Part shown: positions 1 through 9,233 of the stretch, in pieces
Layout of the letters: each line of letters begins with the position of its first letter
How positions within the stretch are numbered: position 1 is the first letter of the stretch
Notes under the pieces: generated by a model
Databases searched by the model: none
What the model was told of the DNA's origin: nothing
The model's input: the letters and a program-made list of their open reading frames with translations, nothing else
Program-made: the position numbers and the translations under genes
Source of the DNA: a virus
IMG/VR virus record: IMGVR_UViG_3300008113_007326
Span: 1 to 22,767 of that record
Length of the DNA: 22,767 nucleotides
Strand: one strand, 5' to 3'

Positions 1-561
1 CTAACCCAATTATCAGCTCAAGAAAAAATAGCTGAATTAATTGAAAAAGTAAAAGGAGCCTTTCAAGACTTTGTACAAAGATCTGGAATAGTAGACTATA
101 TTGTTAATATAATTGATTATTTAACTAATCCAGATAATGTTAAAGCTTTAGTAAATATAATTAAAGAAGGAGTTGCTACAGTTGCTGATATTATACAAAC
201 TATTACATACGGAATATTAAAAGTAGTATCAATCTTTAGCGATAAAGCAGATGATTTACTAGGTAAAGTTGATAGTGACGAAGTAGGAAATTGGGGTGAT
301 AGAATAAGAGGTCCTAAACAAGCAGAATTTAAAGATTTTGTTATTAAACCTTTAGGAGAAGATACTATTACTATGGCAGGAGGTACTAAATTAGGTAGAA
401 CTGATGAAATGGTTGATTTATTAAAGCAAATATTAGGAGAAACAAGACAAGGTAAAGTAACTACATTAAATATTGATGGAGCACCTATTGCTACAGCAGT
501 TGCTAGAAACGCTCCAATGACTCCTTCAGCTAGTAACCTAGGTCCTAGACCGCTAAGATAA
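1..561 (+). CDS. Probable tail tape measure protein, C-terminal end (partial)
   Basis: The frame is open from the first base, so the gene starts outside the window and only about 186 C-terminal residues are visible. The N-terminal part is rich in Ile, Val and Leu, with alternating helix-like stretches. The end reads TLNIDGAPIATAVARN (about residues 155-170) followed by a Pro/Ser-rich tail. A short beta segment carrying a DG-x-x-I/V-A pattern close to the C-terminus is common in phage tape measure proteins, which set tail length inside the tube. Position directly upstream of the tail-tip genes fits this. The internal ATG at 373 is in the same frame and is not the gene start. The family call rests on context and the C-terminal pattern; a different tail structural protein is possible. 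Confidence 0.55.
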   Translation, partial: LTQLSAQEKIAELIEKVKGAFQDFVQRSGIVDYIVNIIDYLTNPDNVKALVNIIKEGVATVADIIQTITYGILKVVSIFSDKADDLLGKVDSDEVGNWGDRIRGPKQAEFKDFVIKPLGEDTITMAGGTKLGRTDEMVDLLKQILGETRQGKVTTLNIDGAPIATAVARNAPMTPSASNLGPRPLR

Positions 562-570
562 TTATAAGAG

Positions 571-2379
571 ATGGCATTATTAGAACTTTTAAATAACGAT
601 CCTAAATTCTTCTATTATAGCGGACAGGGTAACTTTAATCAAAAATCAATACCTTATGGTAATGATAGACCTGGTGGAGGAGATAGTCAGCAGCCTTTTG
701 TAAAATTTCCATTACCTGAAAACGCCTCTTCAGCCACTTTAAACTATTATGAAATTAATAGATTAGGTAATGATTATCCATTAAGAGGAGGTAACGGAAC
801 TAATATATCATTAACTGGACCAACTACTCCAGAAGCAGCAAGAATAGATAGAACTAGAATAGAAAGATTTTTAAAAACTAGTAGGGGTAATATATTTTTA
901 GCAAAGCAAGCAGATCTTCAATTTGCTAACCCTAAAATGGAAGTAGGAGAATCTGCTGTCCCATTTAATCAGCAGGTAGGAACTGTTGCACAAGGAGGAA
1001 TAGAATTTACTAGAGTTTTTAATCAAGGTAGAAATCTTTTAAAACAAATAGAAGTAGCAGGTTCAGGATTTCACTATGATAGACCAGGTCTGGTTCCGGT
1101 AAATCCTTTCCAGGCTAAATATGAATATGTAGTAAAAAATAAATCTAGAGAATTAAATAGATTAGTATTTTTACTTAGAAGTAAAATTGAAGACAATCAA
1201 GATATATTTCCTTCAGGATTTTTCAATTTAGGAATATCTTTAGATAGAAATATATTATTAGAATACCCTGGAGGTCCAGATTCAGCCGGAGGATTAGGGT
1301 TTACAACTATACCTAGAACTGTATACACAGATCAATCTGATGTTAATCCTGGTAGAGGAAATGTAAATGAAGGAGTATATACATTAAGTTATAATCAACT
1401 TTCTGATAGTTTATCTCAAGTAGATAAAGGTCAAGGAAAAATTAAAGAAGATTTTAGAGCAAAATTTTTAGGAAATATTGCTTCTAGTGATTATATTAAC
1501 AATAGTATAGAAAGTAAATATCTAACAGGTAACCCAGGTAATAAAAATATAAGCAGAATAAATTATAGTAAAGCATCTATAGAGGGGCAAGATGAAGTAA
1601 ATATTAAATTACCTATTATAACTAGCGGTGATCCATGGAATAATGAAAATGAAAGTGTTCCTGACTTAATTAAATTTGGCTTTGAAGCTATTAATTATAA
1701 CGATGTAAGTACTAGTGTATTTATACAATTTAGAGCATTTTTAGACTCATTCTCAGATAGTCATCAAGCCAATTATAATTCTGTTAAATATATTGGTAGA
1801 GGTGAAACATTTTATGCTTATGACGGATTTACAAGACAGATTAGTTTTGGATTTTTAATAGCTGCTCAAACAAGACAGGAACTAATACCTCTTTACGATA
1901 AATTAAATATCTTAACTTCTCAAATATACCCTGATTACGGAGCAAATAGTTTCATGAGAAGTCCAGTTGTTAAAATGACAATCGGTGATTATATTTACAG
2001 ACAGCCAGGGTTTTTAAATAATATTAATTTAAGTATAGAATCTAACTACCCTTGGGAAATACAATTAGATAAACTAGGTAGAGATAGGGATGTTGCTCAG
2101 CTACCTCAAGTAATTAAAGCAGATTGTCAGTTTACACCTTTACATGATTTCTTACCAAGAAAATCTGCTTCTACGGATCAAATAACAGGATTAATAAATA
2201 GTCAACGATATAAAAATGATCCTAGCTTATTACCTAATTTACCAACTTTTAATACAGAAAATATTAATACAACCTTAAATACTCAATTTGCTCCAGTTCA
2301 AAATACTAATAGAATAACAGATACTACAAATACACAAGTAGGCCAATTTGGAACTAGATTAGGAACATCAAGAATATAA
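571..2379 (+). CDS. Large tail/baseplate structural protein, family not recognised
   Basis: This 602-residue protein has no signal peptide, membrane segment or catalytic motif. It is rich in Asn, Gly, Ser and aromatic residues, typical of virion proteins. The region around residues 385-530 is the most ordered-looking: a run with YIGRGETFYAYDGFTR, a segment about KLN and tyrosines, then a short beta-rich part ending FTPLHDFLPR. That arrangement resembles tube-like domains of tail-tip or hub proteins, but this is inference. The last 70 residues are a Thr/Asn/Gln-rich, probably flexible tail. It starts 9 bases after the tape measure gene and 3 bases separate it from the LysM-like gene, so they are likely co-transcribed. 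The slot between tape measure and gpX-like protein is that of gpU or a tube-initiator protein in other myoviruses. Confidence 0.6.
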   Translation: MALLELLNNDPKFFYYSGQGNFNQKSIPYGNDRPGGGDSQQPFVKFPLPENASSATLNYYEINRLGNDYPLRGGNGTNISLTGPTTPEAARIDRTRIERFLKTSRGNIFLAKQADLQFANPKMEVGESAVPFNQQVGTVAQGGIEFTRVFNQGRNLLKQIEVAGSGFHYDRPGLVPVNPFQAKYEYVVKNKSRELNRLVFLLRSKIEDNQDIFPSGFFNLGISLDRNILLEYPGGPDSAGGLGFTTIPRTVYTDQSDVNPGRGNVNEGVYTLSYNQLSDSLSQVDKGQGKIKEDFRAKFLGNIASSDYINNSIESKYLTGNPGNKNISRINYSKASIEGQDEVNIKLPIITSGDPWNNENESVPDLIKFGFEAINYNDVSTSVFIQFRAFLDSFSDSHQANYNSVKYIGRGETFYAYDGFTRQISFGFLIAAQTRQELIPLYDKLNILTSQIYPDYGANSFMRSPVVKMTIGDYIYRQPGFLNNINLSIESNYPWEIQLDKLGRDRDVAQLPQVIKADCQFTPLHDFLPRKSASTDQITGLINSQRYKNDPSLLPNLPTFNTENINTTLNTQFAPVQNTNRITDTTNTQVGQFGTRLGTSRI

Positions 2380-2382
2380 ATT

Positions 2383-2688
2383 ATGCCTAGCAGATATCAA
2401 TATACAAAAATAATTAAAAACGATCAAGGTAAAAGATATTATACTAATACTATTTATCCAGAAATTCCTGTAGATATTAATGATATATATATTATATCTA
2501 CCATTACTGATAGATTAGATGTATTGGCACATGATTTTTACGGAGATTCTACACTATATTGGATTATATCTACTGCTAATAATTTACCTGGAGATACCCT
2601 CATACCAGAACCCGGAACACAATTAAGAATCCCTACCAATGTTCAATCAGTAATAAATTTATATAACAATACAAATCAGATTAGATAA
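2383..2688 (+). CDS. LysM-like baseplate protein (gpX / gp53 type)
   Basis: This is a 101-residue protein. Residues 40-85 follow the LysM-like layout of phage tail protein X and T4 gp53: TDRLDVLAHDFYGDSTLYW (about 42-60), an Asn-rich turn (ANNL), then a G-x-x-L/I-x-I-P ending (LRIPTN). Such domains bind peptidoglycan or, in baseplates, act as a small clip between hub and wedge. The gene sits just before the large hub-like protein, as gpX does in P2-like phages and Afp7 does in contractile injection systems. The size (about 100 residues) is close to gpX-like proteins and about half of T4 gp53. Starts at ATG three bases after the previous stop, with no Shine-Dalgarno sequence. Confidence 0.65.
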   Translation: MPSRYQYTKIIKNDQGKRYYTNTIYPEIPVDINDIYIISTITDRLDVLAHDFYGDSTLYWIISTANNLPGDTLIPEPGTQLRIPTNVQSVINLYNNTNQIR

Positions 2689-2691
2689 GTT

Positions 2692-4812
2692 ATGGCTGGT
2701 GAAAAATTTACCAATATAGTTGGAGTTCCTTTCAAAAAATACGTAAAGAAACAATTAGAAGCTAGAGCATTTCAAGGTTCTACTATTAATAGAACTAATG
2801 ATCAAGTAATGTATTTAGCTAATAAAAACTGCTGGATTAGATTAGCATCTTTTATTGATGTTCTTGATCGAGAAAATCCAAATTCTGGTAAAGATGGATT
2901 AGCTAAAAAATGGATGCTTTTTGGAGGAACATCCTATCTTACCGAGAATGAAAACGGATTATATAATGTTAATAATCTAAGATATGGATTAGACCCTCGT
3001 CCTAATGATGATAATGTAGGTACTAGTGAGTATGCATATGGAATGGGAGGTACGACTCAATTAGGATATCGCCCGATGCCGGGTATTACTTCTGCAACTA
3101 TAGATCATGCCGGAACTGCAGGTTCATTAAGAATAGCTAATATAAAAATTAAGGTATGGAATTTAGAACAATTAAATATTATTGATGCTTTATACTTTAG
3201 ATTAGGATATTCTTGTTTATTAGAATGGGGACATACTAGTTATATTAAAAACGGAACTAATGAACTAGAAACTATAATATCACCTTTAGATGTATTCAAT
3301 GACCCGGCTATGAAAACTAAAGAGGGTATTTCTAGAAGAATAAGTCAGAAAAGGAAAGAAACATTTGGAAATTATGACGCAATGTATGGTCTTATTTCTA
3401 ATTATGAATGGAACCAATCATCAGATGGAGGATATGATTGTACAGTTAAATTAGTAGGTTTAGGGTCAGTAATTGATTCATTAAAAATAAATCAAGTATA
3501 TGGTCAAACTGAAGCAGCAGGATCTACCTCAACTCAATCAACAAGTAATTATTCAATATTACGCGGGTCTAATCCTAATGTATCATTACCAAACGCTCCT
3601 AGTTTGGAAGAACCATATATTACTGGTAATAATATAGCCTTCCCGCAAGTCCCAGTAATTTATGCTCCAAATAGCGGAGAAGTTATACTAGATCTATCAG
3701 ATAATTCATTATTTAGGACTAGTTACGGTACTTATAAAATGAATTTTATATACCAAAATAGTAACGGAAGTCTTAAAGCAGGTAAAATCGTAGGAGATAA
3801 CGATATATATACTGATGAAATGCAAACATATGCAGGAATTAGTGATTTTGAACAGATAGTAAAAGGTAAGCTATTTAAATTTAAAATAGTAGAAGATAAA
3901 GACATATCAGGTAATGCAATAAAAAATATAGTATTTTATTCAACAATTGAAGTTACTGGAGGACGAGATGTATATAAAACAAATATAAAAGACGAATCAA
4001 CCGGAAAAGTAAATACCGTTCTTTCACAAAGAGATCTTGGTGATAAAATTATAGATTATTTAAAAGATGTAGCAAGCTTTATTAGCTGGTTAACACCAAG
4101 TAGTCCAATAGCAATTGCACAATCAGCAGTAAGTAAAGGTAAAAAAGTAACTAGTACAGAAACATTAAAGTACGTATATTTAGAATATAAATTACCATTT
4201 AATGATTCAATATTTAATTATGTTAAACCTAATATAACTGGATTAAATGAATTAGTTAGTGTAGACAAAAAAGGAGACATTGATCAAACATTACAAAGAA
4301 CATTAATATTATTTTATTCAACATATCATTTTAATAATATTTCAGAGGACGGAGGTAAAACAGTAAAAAAACCACAACTAATAACATTTACCGACAAAAA
4401 TGTATCTGCTACGGCTGATAATTTTGTTTTACAAAAAAGTAAATTAAATAATAATAATCAAGCCGAAATTAGAGTAGCTATAAAAGTTCAAGATCAAGGA
4501 GGTAACGCTACAGGTGGAAATGCTTTTAGGGCTGCTATAGCTAATAAATTAATAAAAGATCTTGTACAAAGCGTTCAAGATACTTATAATGGTTTTGCTA
4601 GTAAAGGTTTAATTGAATTAACCTTAAGAAATGCTGAAAATACAATTAATAAAGAATTATTTAATTCTGAAAATGCTATTTTAGGAGGCAATACCTGGAG
4701 AGTATCTGACTTAATATTAGCAACTATTACTTATAGATATAACGAGCAGGCATTGATTAATTCTGCAAACTCAACATCAGATGTTCCTACAGATAGTAAA
4801 ACGGTTCGTTAG
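2692..4812 (+). CDS. Large baseplate hub-like structural protein (possibly the N-terminal part of a longer protein)
   Basis: The product is 706 residues with no enzyme motif. A conserved-looking core at about residues 139-184 contains TAGSLRIANIKIKVWNLEQ and ends in LLEWGHTSY; a G-x-L-R...LEWG pattern like this is, to my knowledge, found in large hub proteins of T4-like marine phages. The rest alternates beta-rich stretches with Ser/Asn/Thr-rich linkers. The stop codon at 4810-4812 may be artificial: a second frame opens at 4800 and runs without a stop into the next large gene. One extra base in the short A run at 4798-4801 would join both into a protein of about 1416 residues. As drawn, it is a complete frame with a normal ATG three bases after the LysM-like gene. 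Confidence 0.6.
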   Translation: MAGEKFTNIVGVPFKKYVKKQLEARAFQGSTINRTNDQVMYLANKNCWIRLASFIDVLDRENPNSGKDGLAKKWMLFGGTSYLTENENGLYNVNNLRYGLDPRPNDDNVGTSEYAYGMGGTTQLGYRPMPGITSATIDHAGTAGSLRIANIKIKVWNLEQLNIIDALYFRLGYSCLLEWGHTSYIKNGTNELETIISPLDVFNDPAMKTKEGISRRISQKRKETFGNYDAMYGLISNYEWNQSSDGGYDCTVKLVGLGSVIDSLKINQVYGQTEAAGSTSTQSTSNYSILRGSNPNVSLPNAPSLEEPYITGNNIAFPQVPVIYAPNSGEVILDLSDNSLFRTSYGTYKMNFIYQNSNGSLKAGKIVGDNDIYTDEMQTYAGISDFEQIVKGKLFKFKIVEDKDISGNAIKNIVFYSTIEVTGGRDVYKTNIKDESTGKVNTVLSQRDLGDKIIDYLKDVASFISWLTPSSPIAIAQSAVSKGKKVTSTETLKYVYLEYKLPFNDSIFNYVKPNITGLNELVSVDKKGDIDQTLQRTLILFYSTYHFNNISEDGGKTVKKPQLITFTDKNVSATADNFVLQKSKLNNNNQAEIRVAIKVQDQGGNATGGNAFRAAIANKLIKDLVQSVQDTYNGFASKGLIELTLRNAENTINKELFNSENAILGGNTWRVSDLILATITYRYNEQALINSANSTSDVPTDSKTVR

Positions 4813-4970
4813 AAAAAATAAGGAAAAAAAATATAAAAATAGATCCTAATAAGTCATTAACGGAATTAAATATAGAAGAGCTTTTATATGCTTATATACA
4901 AAAAGGATTTAATAGTGAATTAGTAGCAGGAGATACCGAAGATAAAGAAAACCTTGCTATAAGTTACAAC
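4800..4970 (+). other. Stop-free, coding-like stretch in frame with the downstream hub gene, lacking a start codon
   Basis: The frame of the 4971 gene is open upstream to 4800, just after a TAA at 4797-4799. It contains no ATG, GTG or TTG, yet translates to protein-like sequence, including IDPNKSLTELNIEELLYAYI at about 4842-4901. So the ATG at 4971 is probably internal. Two repairs are possible: joining to the 706-residue frame (one base missing in the A run 4798-4801), or a start at ATG 4781 in another frame, joined by a one-base change in the A6 (4813-4818) or A8 (4824-4831) run. Confidence 0.6.
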
Positions 4971-6941
4971 ATGGTTCCCAATGTTAACTTTACTGATCCT
5001 AATGGAGATGATTATTTATTTAATGTATATAGATCAGGATTATTTGATGAAATTGGAACAGGAGAAACCTCTAAATTTATTTACATAAAATTAGGATTAT
5101 TATTATATTATATTAATAATTTATGTTTACTATATGAAAGCAAAGAAGATGATGATGAAACTAAAAAGCCTTTCGTTTATTTAGATTTTAATCCTGCTAC
5201 AAATTTCTGTTTAACAACTAAATACCATTTTTCAGTAGATCCCGGCATTTGTATAATGCCAATTAATCTTTCCGATCAGGCATATTTATCATTATTTCCT
5301 AATAAATTATTAGATCCGGAAACTGCATTTAAAACATCAGAAGATAATGTATCAAACCAAGTTAATACAGGATTTAATGTGGATGTATCACAAAATAGAG
5401 GTAAGTTAATGAACTTAGGAATTAATATGGATTATGTTATTAATCTTTTAAGATCACAAGCCAATAACAATCCTAAAGCAGATGTTTATTTAAGATCTTT
5501 CTTAGAAACATTAATGGAAGACATAAATAAATCATTAGGAAATATTAACCTTTTTAGAGTAGGGTATTATGATGACGCTAACACAGTAAGAATATATGAT
5601 GATCAAATAATTAATCCACCATCATTCCAATCATTAATTCAAGTAAATAATAATAGTGAATTATATCCTTATGGAATTCCAATAATGGGTAAGAACTCTA
5701 TTGTAAGATCACTAACTTTAAAAACTGAAACAAGTACAGCTTTAAGTAATGAAATTGCAATTAGTGCTCAAGTTGGAAATTTTGGTGCGATGAATAGTGA
5801 TGCTTCTTCTCTTGGAAATTTAAATAAAAACGAAAGATTTGTTATTACTGATAGGATAATGAAACTTAAACAAACTGCAATTAATCCTGCATTAACTAAA
5901 AAAGAAAAAGAATCTATTGAAGCAGATAAAAGTGCAGCTAAAAACTTTAATAAACATATTAAAAATTTATATAACGCGCAAGTATATGTTAAAGGAGATA
6001 TAGATATAGCTAAAAATTATTATTGTAGTGCTGCAAATAAATTAAAAGCAGATTCTATATCAACTATATCTAGAAAAGTTCTTCCTATTAGTATTAATAT
6101 TAGTACTGATGGAATTAGCGGGATGTCATTATTAGAAGGATTTACTATACCTACTGATATATTACCTCAACAATATCAAGATTCATTAGGAAGAAGTAAA
6201 GTAGGATTTGCAGTAGCAGGTCTAAATCATTCCATTGATGGTAATCAATGGATAACTTCCATAAGAGGTCAAATGATTAATTTACCAGTATCAGGAAGTG
6301 TAAATAGTAGTGAATTCGGTCAATCATCAATAAGTAGTAACGCGAGTCAACAAGTTCCATCTAATATTGTTAGTGGAGGAGGAAATCCAAAACCGTTAGG
6401 AAAAGATCAAAAATCAGCTTATGACAAAGCAGAACAACTAGAACCAGGCTTTAAAGCTAAAGTTGCTCAAGTAGCTCAAAATATAGGAGCAACAGAGTTA
6501 GCTCTAGCGAAAGTTATGTATTTTGAATCTGCTGGAACTTATAGTCCAGCTATAACTAATTCTATTGGATGCGTCGGATTAACTCAATTCTGTCCAGATA
6601 CATCTAGAGGTGCTTATAAAACTATAGGAGGAACTAGATATGAATTAGCAAATCTTAAAAATATGACAAGAATACAGCAGTTAGATGTTGTAGAAAAATA
6701 TTTTAAAGCATTAAGATTCAGCAGTAATAAACCTGTAGGAATAGGAGAACTATATCTTGTTAATTTGTACCCAGTGGCGTTAAATAAGAGTAACGACTTT
6801 ATATTAGGAAGCGAAAATGCCGATCCTAATAGAAAATTTAAAGTAGCATCTCAAAACCCAGGATTTCCTACTTCTATAAAGATTGATGGTAGACCTGTAC
6901 TTACAAGGGGAGATGTAGTACGATTTGTTAATAGTTTGTAA
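4971..6941 (+). CDS. Tail hub protein with C-terminal lytic transglycosylase domain
   Basis: The 656 visible residues have two parts. Residues 1-450 are structural: an early LGLLLYYINNLCLLYE stretch, then YLDFNPATNFCLTTKYHFSV and a DPGIC motif, an arrangement I associate with phage hub proteins. After a Ser/Gly/Asn linker at about 445-475, residues 480-656 look like a lysozyme-like lytic transglycosylase: E519-S followed 17 residues later by GLTQF (536-540), which is the spacing of the catalytic Glu and the G-L-x-Q motif in SLT domains. The domain would cut peptidoglycan as the tail penetrates the cell, the job of gp5 in T4. The annotated ATG is probably internal (see 4800-4970). The stop is followed 4 bases later by the next gene's ATG. 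Confidence 0.7.
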   Translation: MVPNVNFTDPNGDDYLFNVYRSGLFDEIGTGETSKFIYIKLGLLLYYINNLCLLYESKEDDDETKKPFVYLDFNPATNFCLTTKYHFSVDPGICIMPINLSDQAYLSLFPNKLLDPETAFKTSEDNVSNQVNTGFNVDVSQNRGKLMNLGINMDYVINLLRSQANNNPKADVYLRSFLETLMEDINKSLGNINLFRVGYYDDANTVRIYDDQIINPPSFQSLIQVNNNSELYPYGIPIMGKNSIVRSLTLKTETSTALSNEIAISAQVGNFGAMNSDASSLGNLNKNERFVITDRIMKLKQTAINPALTKKEKESIEADKSAAKNFNKHIKNLYNAQVYVKGDIDIAKNYYCSAANKLKADSISTISRKVLPISINISTDGISGMSLLEGFTIPTDILPQQYQDSLGRSKVGFAVAGLNHSIDGNQWITSIRGQMINLPVSGSVNSSEFGQSSISSNASQQVPSNIVSGGGNPKPLGKDQKSAYDKAEQLEPGFKAKVAQVAQNIGATELALAKVMYFESAGTYSPAITNSIGCVGLTQFCPDTSRGAYKTIGGTRYELANLKNMTRIQQLDVVEKYFKALRFSSNKPVGIGELYLVNLYPVALNKSNDFILGSENADPNRKFKVASQNPGFPTSIKIDGRPVLTRGDVVRFVNSL

Positions 6942-6945
6942 AATT

Positions 6946-7593
6946 ATGATAAAGTATTTTCCAAAAAATAGAATTACAACTAATCTTTACACAAAAGGAA
7001 ATGAATTTTCTATAAACGGAAAACCATATATTGGAGCTTATTATAAAACATATAGCGGAAAAATATTTTCTGGTACAGATCCAATAAACGGTTCTTCTCA
7101 AGAACTTATCCCTATTAAAGAACTATATGTAATAAATGGAAATAAAAGTTCTAAAAAACCAGGAGCTATAGTTTTAGATAATAGTACAAGCACTTATATT
7201 AATAATCCTAATAATAGAAATCTAAATACATATCAAGTACCTATTCAATTTTATCCTAATATTACCGATAATGATTATCAGAAAGGATATATTATGAGAT
7301 ATTTTGCAAAGAAAAGAAATGAAATTGGATTTGTAATAGAAATAAATAAAGAAACTTATCAATCTTTATTAAAAAAAGATAGTGAATATGACTATATTAC
7401 TTATCAAGTAATAGATTTATTTTGGCAATTAACAGGTCCTTTAAGAGATACTAGAGAGAATAGACAATACAAAGTTGCTGGAATTATAGATACAAATAAA
7501 AGATTAGTAGAAGAAAAAGATAAAAACTTTAGAGGACTAATTGAATATATTGGAGGAAATTATGATAAGTATGCTAGACCAACTCAAAGTTGA
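6946..7593 (+). CDS. Probable virion structural protein, function unknown
   Basis: A 215-residue protein beginning MIKYFPKNRI. An in-frame TTG at 6925 would overlap the upstream gene; the ATG at 6946, four bases after that gene's stop, is the better start. The N-terminal 60 residues contain a repeated G-x-Y/F pattern (INGKPYIGAYYKTYSGKIF), as seen in small phage structural proteins that carry short beta-hairpin domains. The rest is Lys/Asn/Tyr-rich with no membrane segment or enzymatic motif. Its place at the end of the tail module, directly after the hub, suggests a baseplate or tail-fibre-connector role, but no family can be named from sequence alone. Confidence 0.55.
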   Translation: MIKYFPKNRITTNLYTKGNEFSINGKPYIGAYYKTYSGKIFSGTDPINGSSQELIPIKELYVINGNKSSKKPGAIVLDNSTSTYINNPNNRNLNTYQVPIQFYPNITDNDYQKGYIMRYFAKKRNEIGFVIEINKETYQSLLKKDSEYDYITYQVIDLFWQLTGPLRDTRENRQYKVAGIIDTNKRLVEEKDKNFRGLIEYIGGNYDKYARPTQS

Positions 7594-7597
7594 TTTT

Positions 7598-7684
7598 ATG
7601 AAAGTAATTTCCTATCTTACAAACAAATTAAGGTTATATGTTTTACATAGTAGAGACAAGAGAGCAATTATTACAACTTCATAG
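7598..7684 (+). pseudogene. Probable frame-displaced N-terminus of the DNA polymerase gene
   Basis: A 28-codon frame begins at ATG 7598, 5 bases after the previous stop: MKVISYLTNKLRLYVLHSRD and 8 more residues, then TAG at 7682. The polymerase frame is open from 7654, well before its first ATG at 7810. If one base were inserted just before 7681, the reading would run on through TTSIDVIEFLSKHNKLYCLD into the polymerase, giving about 405 residues. The translated upstream part alternates beta-strand-like and helix-like runs and reads as real protein. Either a base is missing from the sequence or the gene is genuinely broken. Confidence 0.55.
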
Positions 7685-7809
7685 ACGTTATAGAATTTTT
7701 ATCAAAGCATAATAAATTATATTGTTTAGATAAAAAATTTCATTCCTATTTTATTCCTTCAGATAATCTTATTGATATAAATTTTACTATTCTTGATCAA
7801 GAAAACCTA

Positions 7810-8814
7810 ATGATTGATCTAGAATGCGATACTCTAGTTCATAGAGATTACTATAGAAAATATTATCCGGATCCTAATCTTAATAAAATTATTCCTATAT
7901 CTAAGCATTATGAAAAATGTGAATGCTTATATGATTTAGTAAAAGATTATATTGGAAAAGAAAACGAAAATACTTTATTAGATGATTTAGTATCTGAATA
8001 TAAAAAAGTAGAAGAGAAAGGATTATTAGTAGATCAAAAAATATTAGATAAGCATTTCGAACCTAATTGGAGACCTTATTCTATTCAGGATAACTTAATA
8101 TATACTTACTATAACTTATATAATCTTACTGGAAGACCTACTAATAAATTTAATAATATTAATTTTCTTGCGTTAAACAAGGATAATGGATGTAGAGAAA
8201 GTTTTTATCCATTAAATGATATGTTTATTGAATTTGACTTTGATGGATATCACTTAAGATTAATTGCTAACTTGATAGGATTTAAATTAGATAATAACGA
8301 TTCTATTCATAATATTTTAGGAAGATATTATTTTAATAAAGAAGAAATATCAGAAGAAGAATATCAGCAATCTAAAGCAATTACGTTTAAGCAGATTTAC
8401 GGAGGAATTGATAAAGAGTATGAAAGCATAGAGTTCTTTCAGAAAATTAAAGGATTTATTAAATTAATGTGGGATAAATATAATACTGAAGGATATATAA
8501 AATTACCTACTGGAAGAATATTGCATAAGGATAAAATGGAGAATTTTTATCCGCAAAAATTATTCAATTATGCTATACAAAATTTGGAAACCAAAAGTAA
8601 TATTATTATATTGAAAGAACTTAATAAATTACTAGAAAATAAAAAAAGCTTTATATCTTTAATCGTATATGACTCATTCTTAATCGACTTCTCAGTGGAG
8701 GATAAAAAAGATGTTTTAGTAGGAGTTAAAGAAATTATTAACAATTATAACTTAACAGCAAAAATTAAATACGGTAAGAATTACGAGTCTTTAGTGAAAA
8801 CGAACTATTTATGA
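7810..8814 (+). CDS. Small family A DNA polymerase (palm/fingers core)
   Basis: The 334 visible residues carry the PolA core in order: a KVEEKGLLVD segment (66-75); LTGRP (106-110), matching the T-G-R of family A enzymes; motif A as D143-FDGYHLR; motif B as K189-AITFKQIYG; an NYAIQN element (253-258, matching NYPIQG); and motif C as Y287-D288-S289 in place of H-D-E. The two catalytic aspartates would be D143 and D288. The motif B Arg aligns with Tyr185 and the motif C Glu with Ser289, so this is a divergent enzyme. It is about half the length of usual phage PolA proteins; no convincing 3'-5' exonuclease site is visible. The true start probably lies at 7598 after a frame break. It overlaps the next gene by 4 bases and lies upstream of a T4-like replication set. 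Confidence 0.75.
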   Translation: MIDLECDTLVHRDYYRKYYPDPNLNKIIPISKHYEKCECLYDLVKDYIGKENENTLLDDLVSEYKKVEEKGLLVDQKILDKHFEPNWRPYSIQDNLIYTYYNLYNLTGRPTNKFNNINFLALNKDNGCRESFYPLNDMFIEFDFDGYHLRLIANLIGFKLDNNDSIHNILGRYYFNKEEISEEEYQQSKAITFKQIYGGIDKEYESIEFFQKIKGFIKLMWDKYNTEGYIKLPTGRILHKDKMENFYPQKLFNYAIQNLETKSNIIILKELNKLLENKKSFISLIVYDSFLIDFSVEDKKDVLVGVKEIINNYNLTAKIKYGKNYESLVKTNYL

Positions 8815-9233
8815 TAAATAACAACAACTATACGTTACAAGATATAATGAATAAGTTATTCTGTACTTTTACTTCAGAAGAAGGTCTAGAAGATACTCTA
8901 AATACTATTAAATCACATTATTCTATTCTATATAATAAAATTTTTATTTTAGAGGCTAAGGATAGTGACGAGCTAATGTGTACTTATAATATCGACCCGA
9001 ATAACTCTAATTCAAAAATTATTCCTAATACGATATTATTACATCGTAAAAAAGAAAGCAACACCCTTTATACTATAAACGCTTTAAATCTTTTAATCAA
9101 AGAATTAAACGAAGGTGTTGTTGATCCGAATTATAAAATAGAATGGAATGACTTCAAAAATACTATTCTATTAACTCAAGGATCTGATCTAAGAAAACTC
9201 CAAACCAAGATCAACAGAATCATCTCAGCTTAA
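8811..9233 (+). CDS. Conserved-looking phage protein of unknown function
   Basis: This 140-residue protein starts at an ATG that overlaps the polymerase stop (ATGA), so the two are translationally coupled. No signal peptide, membrane helix, zinc cluster or nucleotide-binding loop is visible. The second half is the most distinctive: HRKKESNTLYTINALNLLIK (about 80-99), an acidic/Gly turn, then a helix-like end with regularly spaced Leu and Ile. Composition and alternation suggest a small alpha/beta protein. Location between the polymerase and the single-strand DNA binding protein, at the end of its transcription unit, points to a replication accessory role, but that is inference from context only. 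Confidence 0.6.
   Translation: MINNNNYTLQDIMNKLFCTFTSEEGLEDTLNTIKSHYSILYNKIFILEAKDSDELMCTYNIDPNNSNSKIIPNTILLHRKKESNTLYTINALNLLIKELNEGVVDPNYKIEWNDFKNTILLTQGSDLRKLQTKINRIISA

Noticed and set aside
373-561. Separate 62-residue gene starting at ATG 373
   Set aside because: The frame is open from base 1 and the upstream translation is protein-like, so this is the end of a longer gene.
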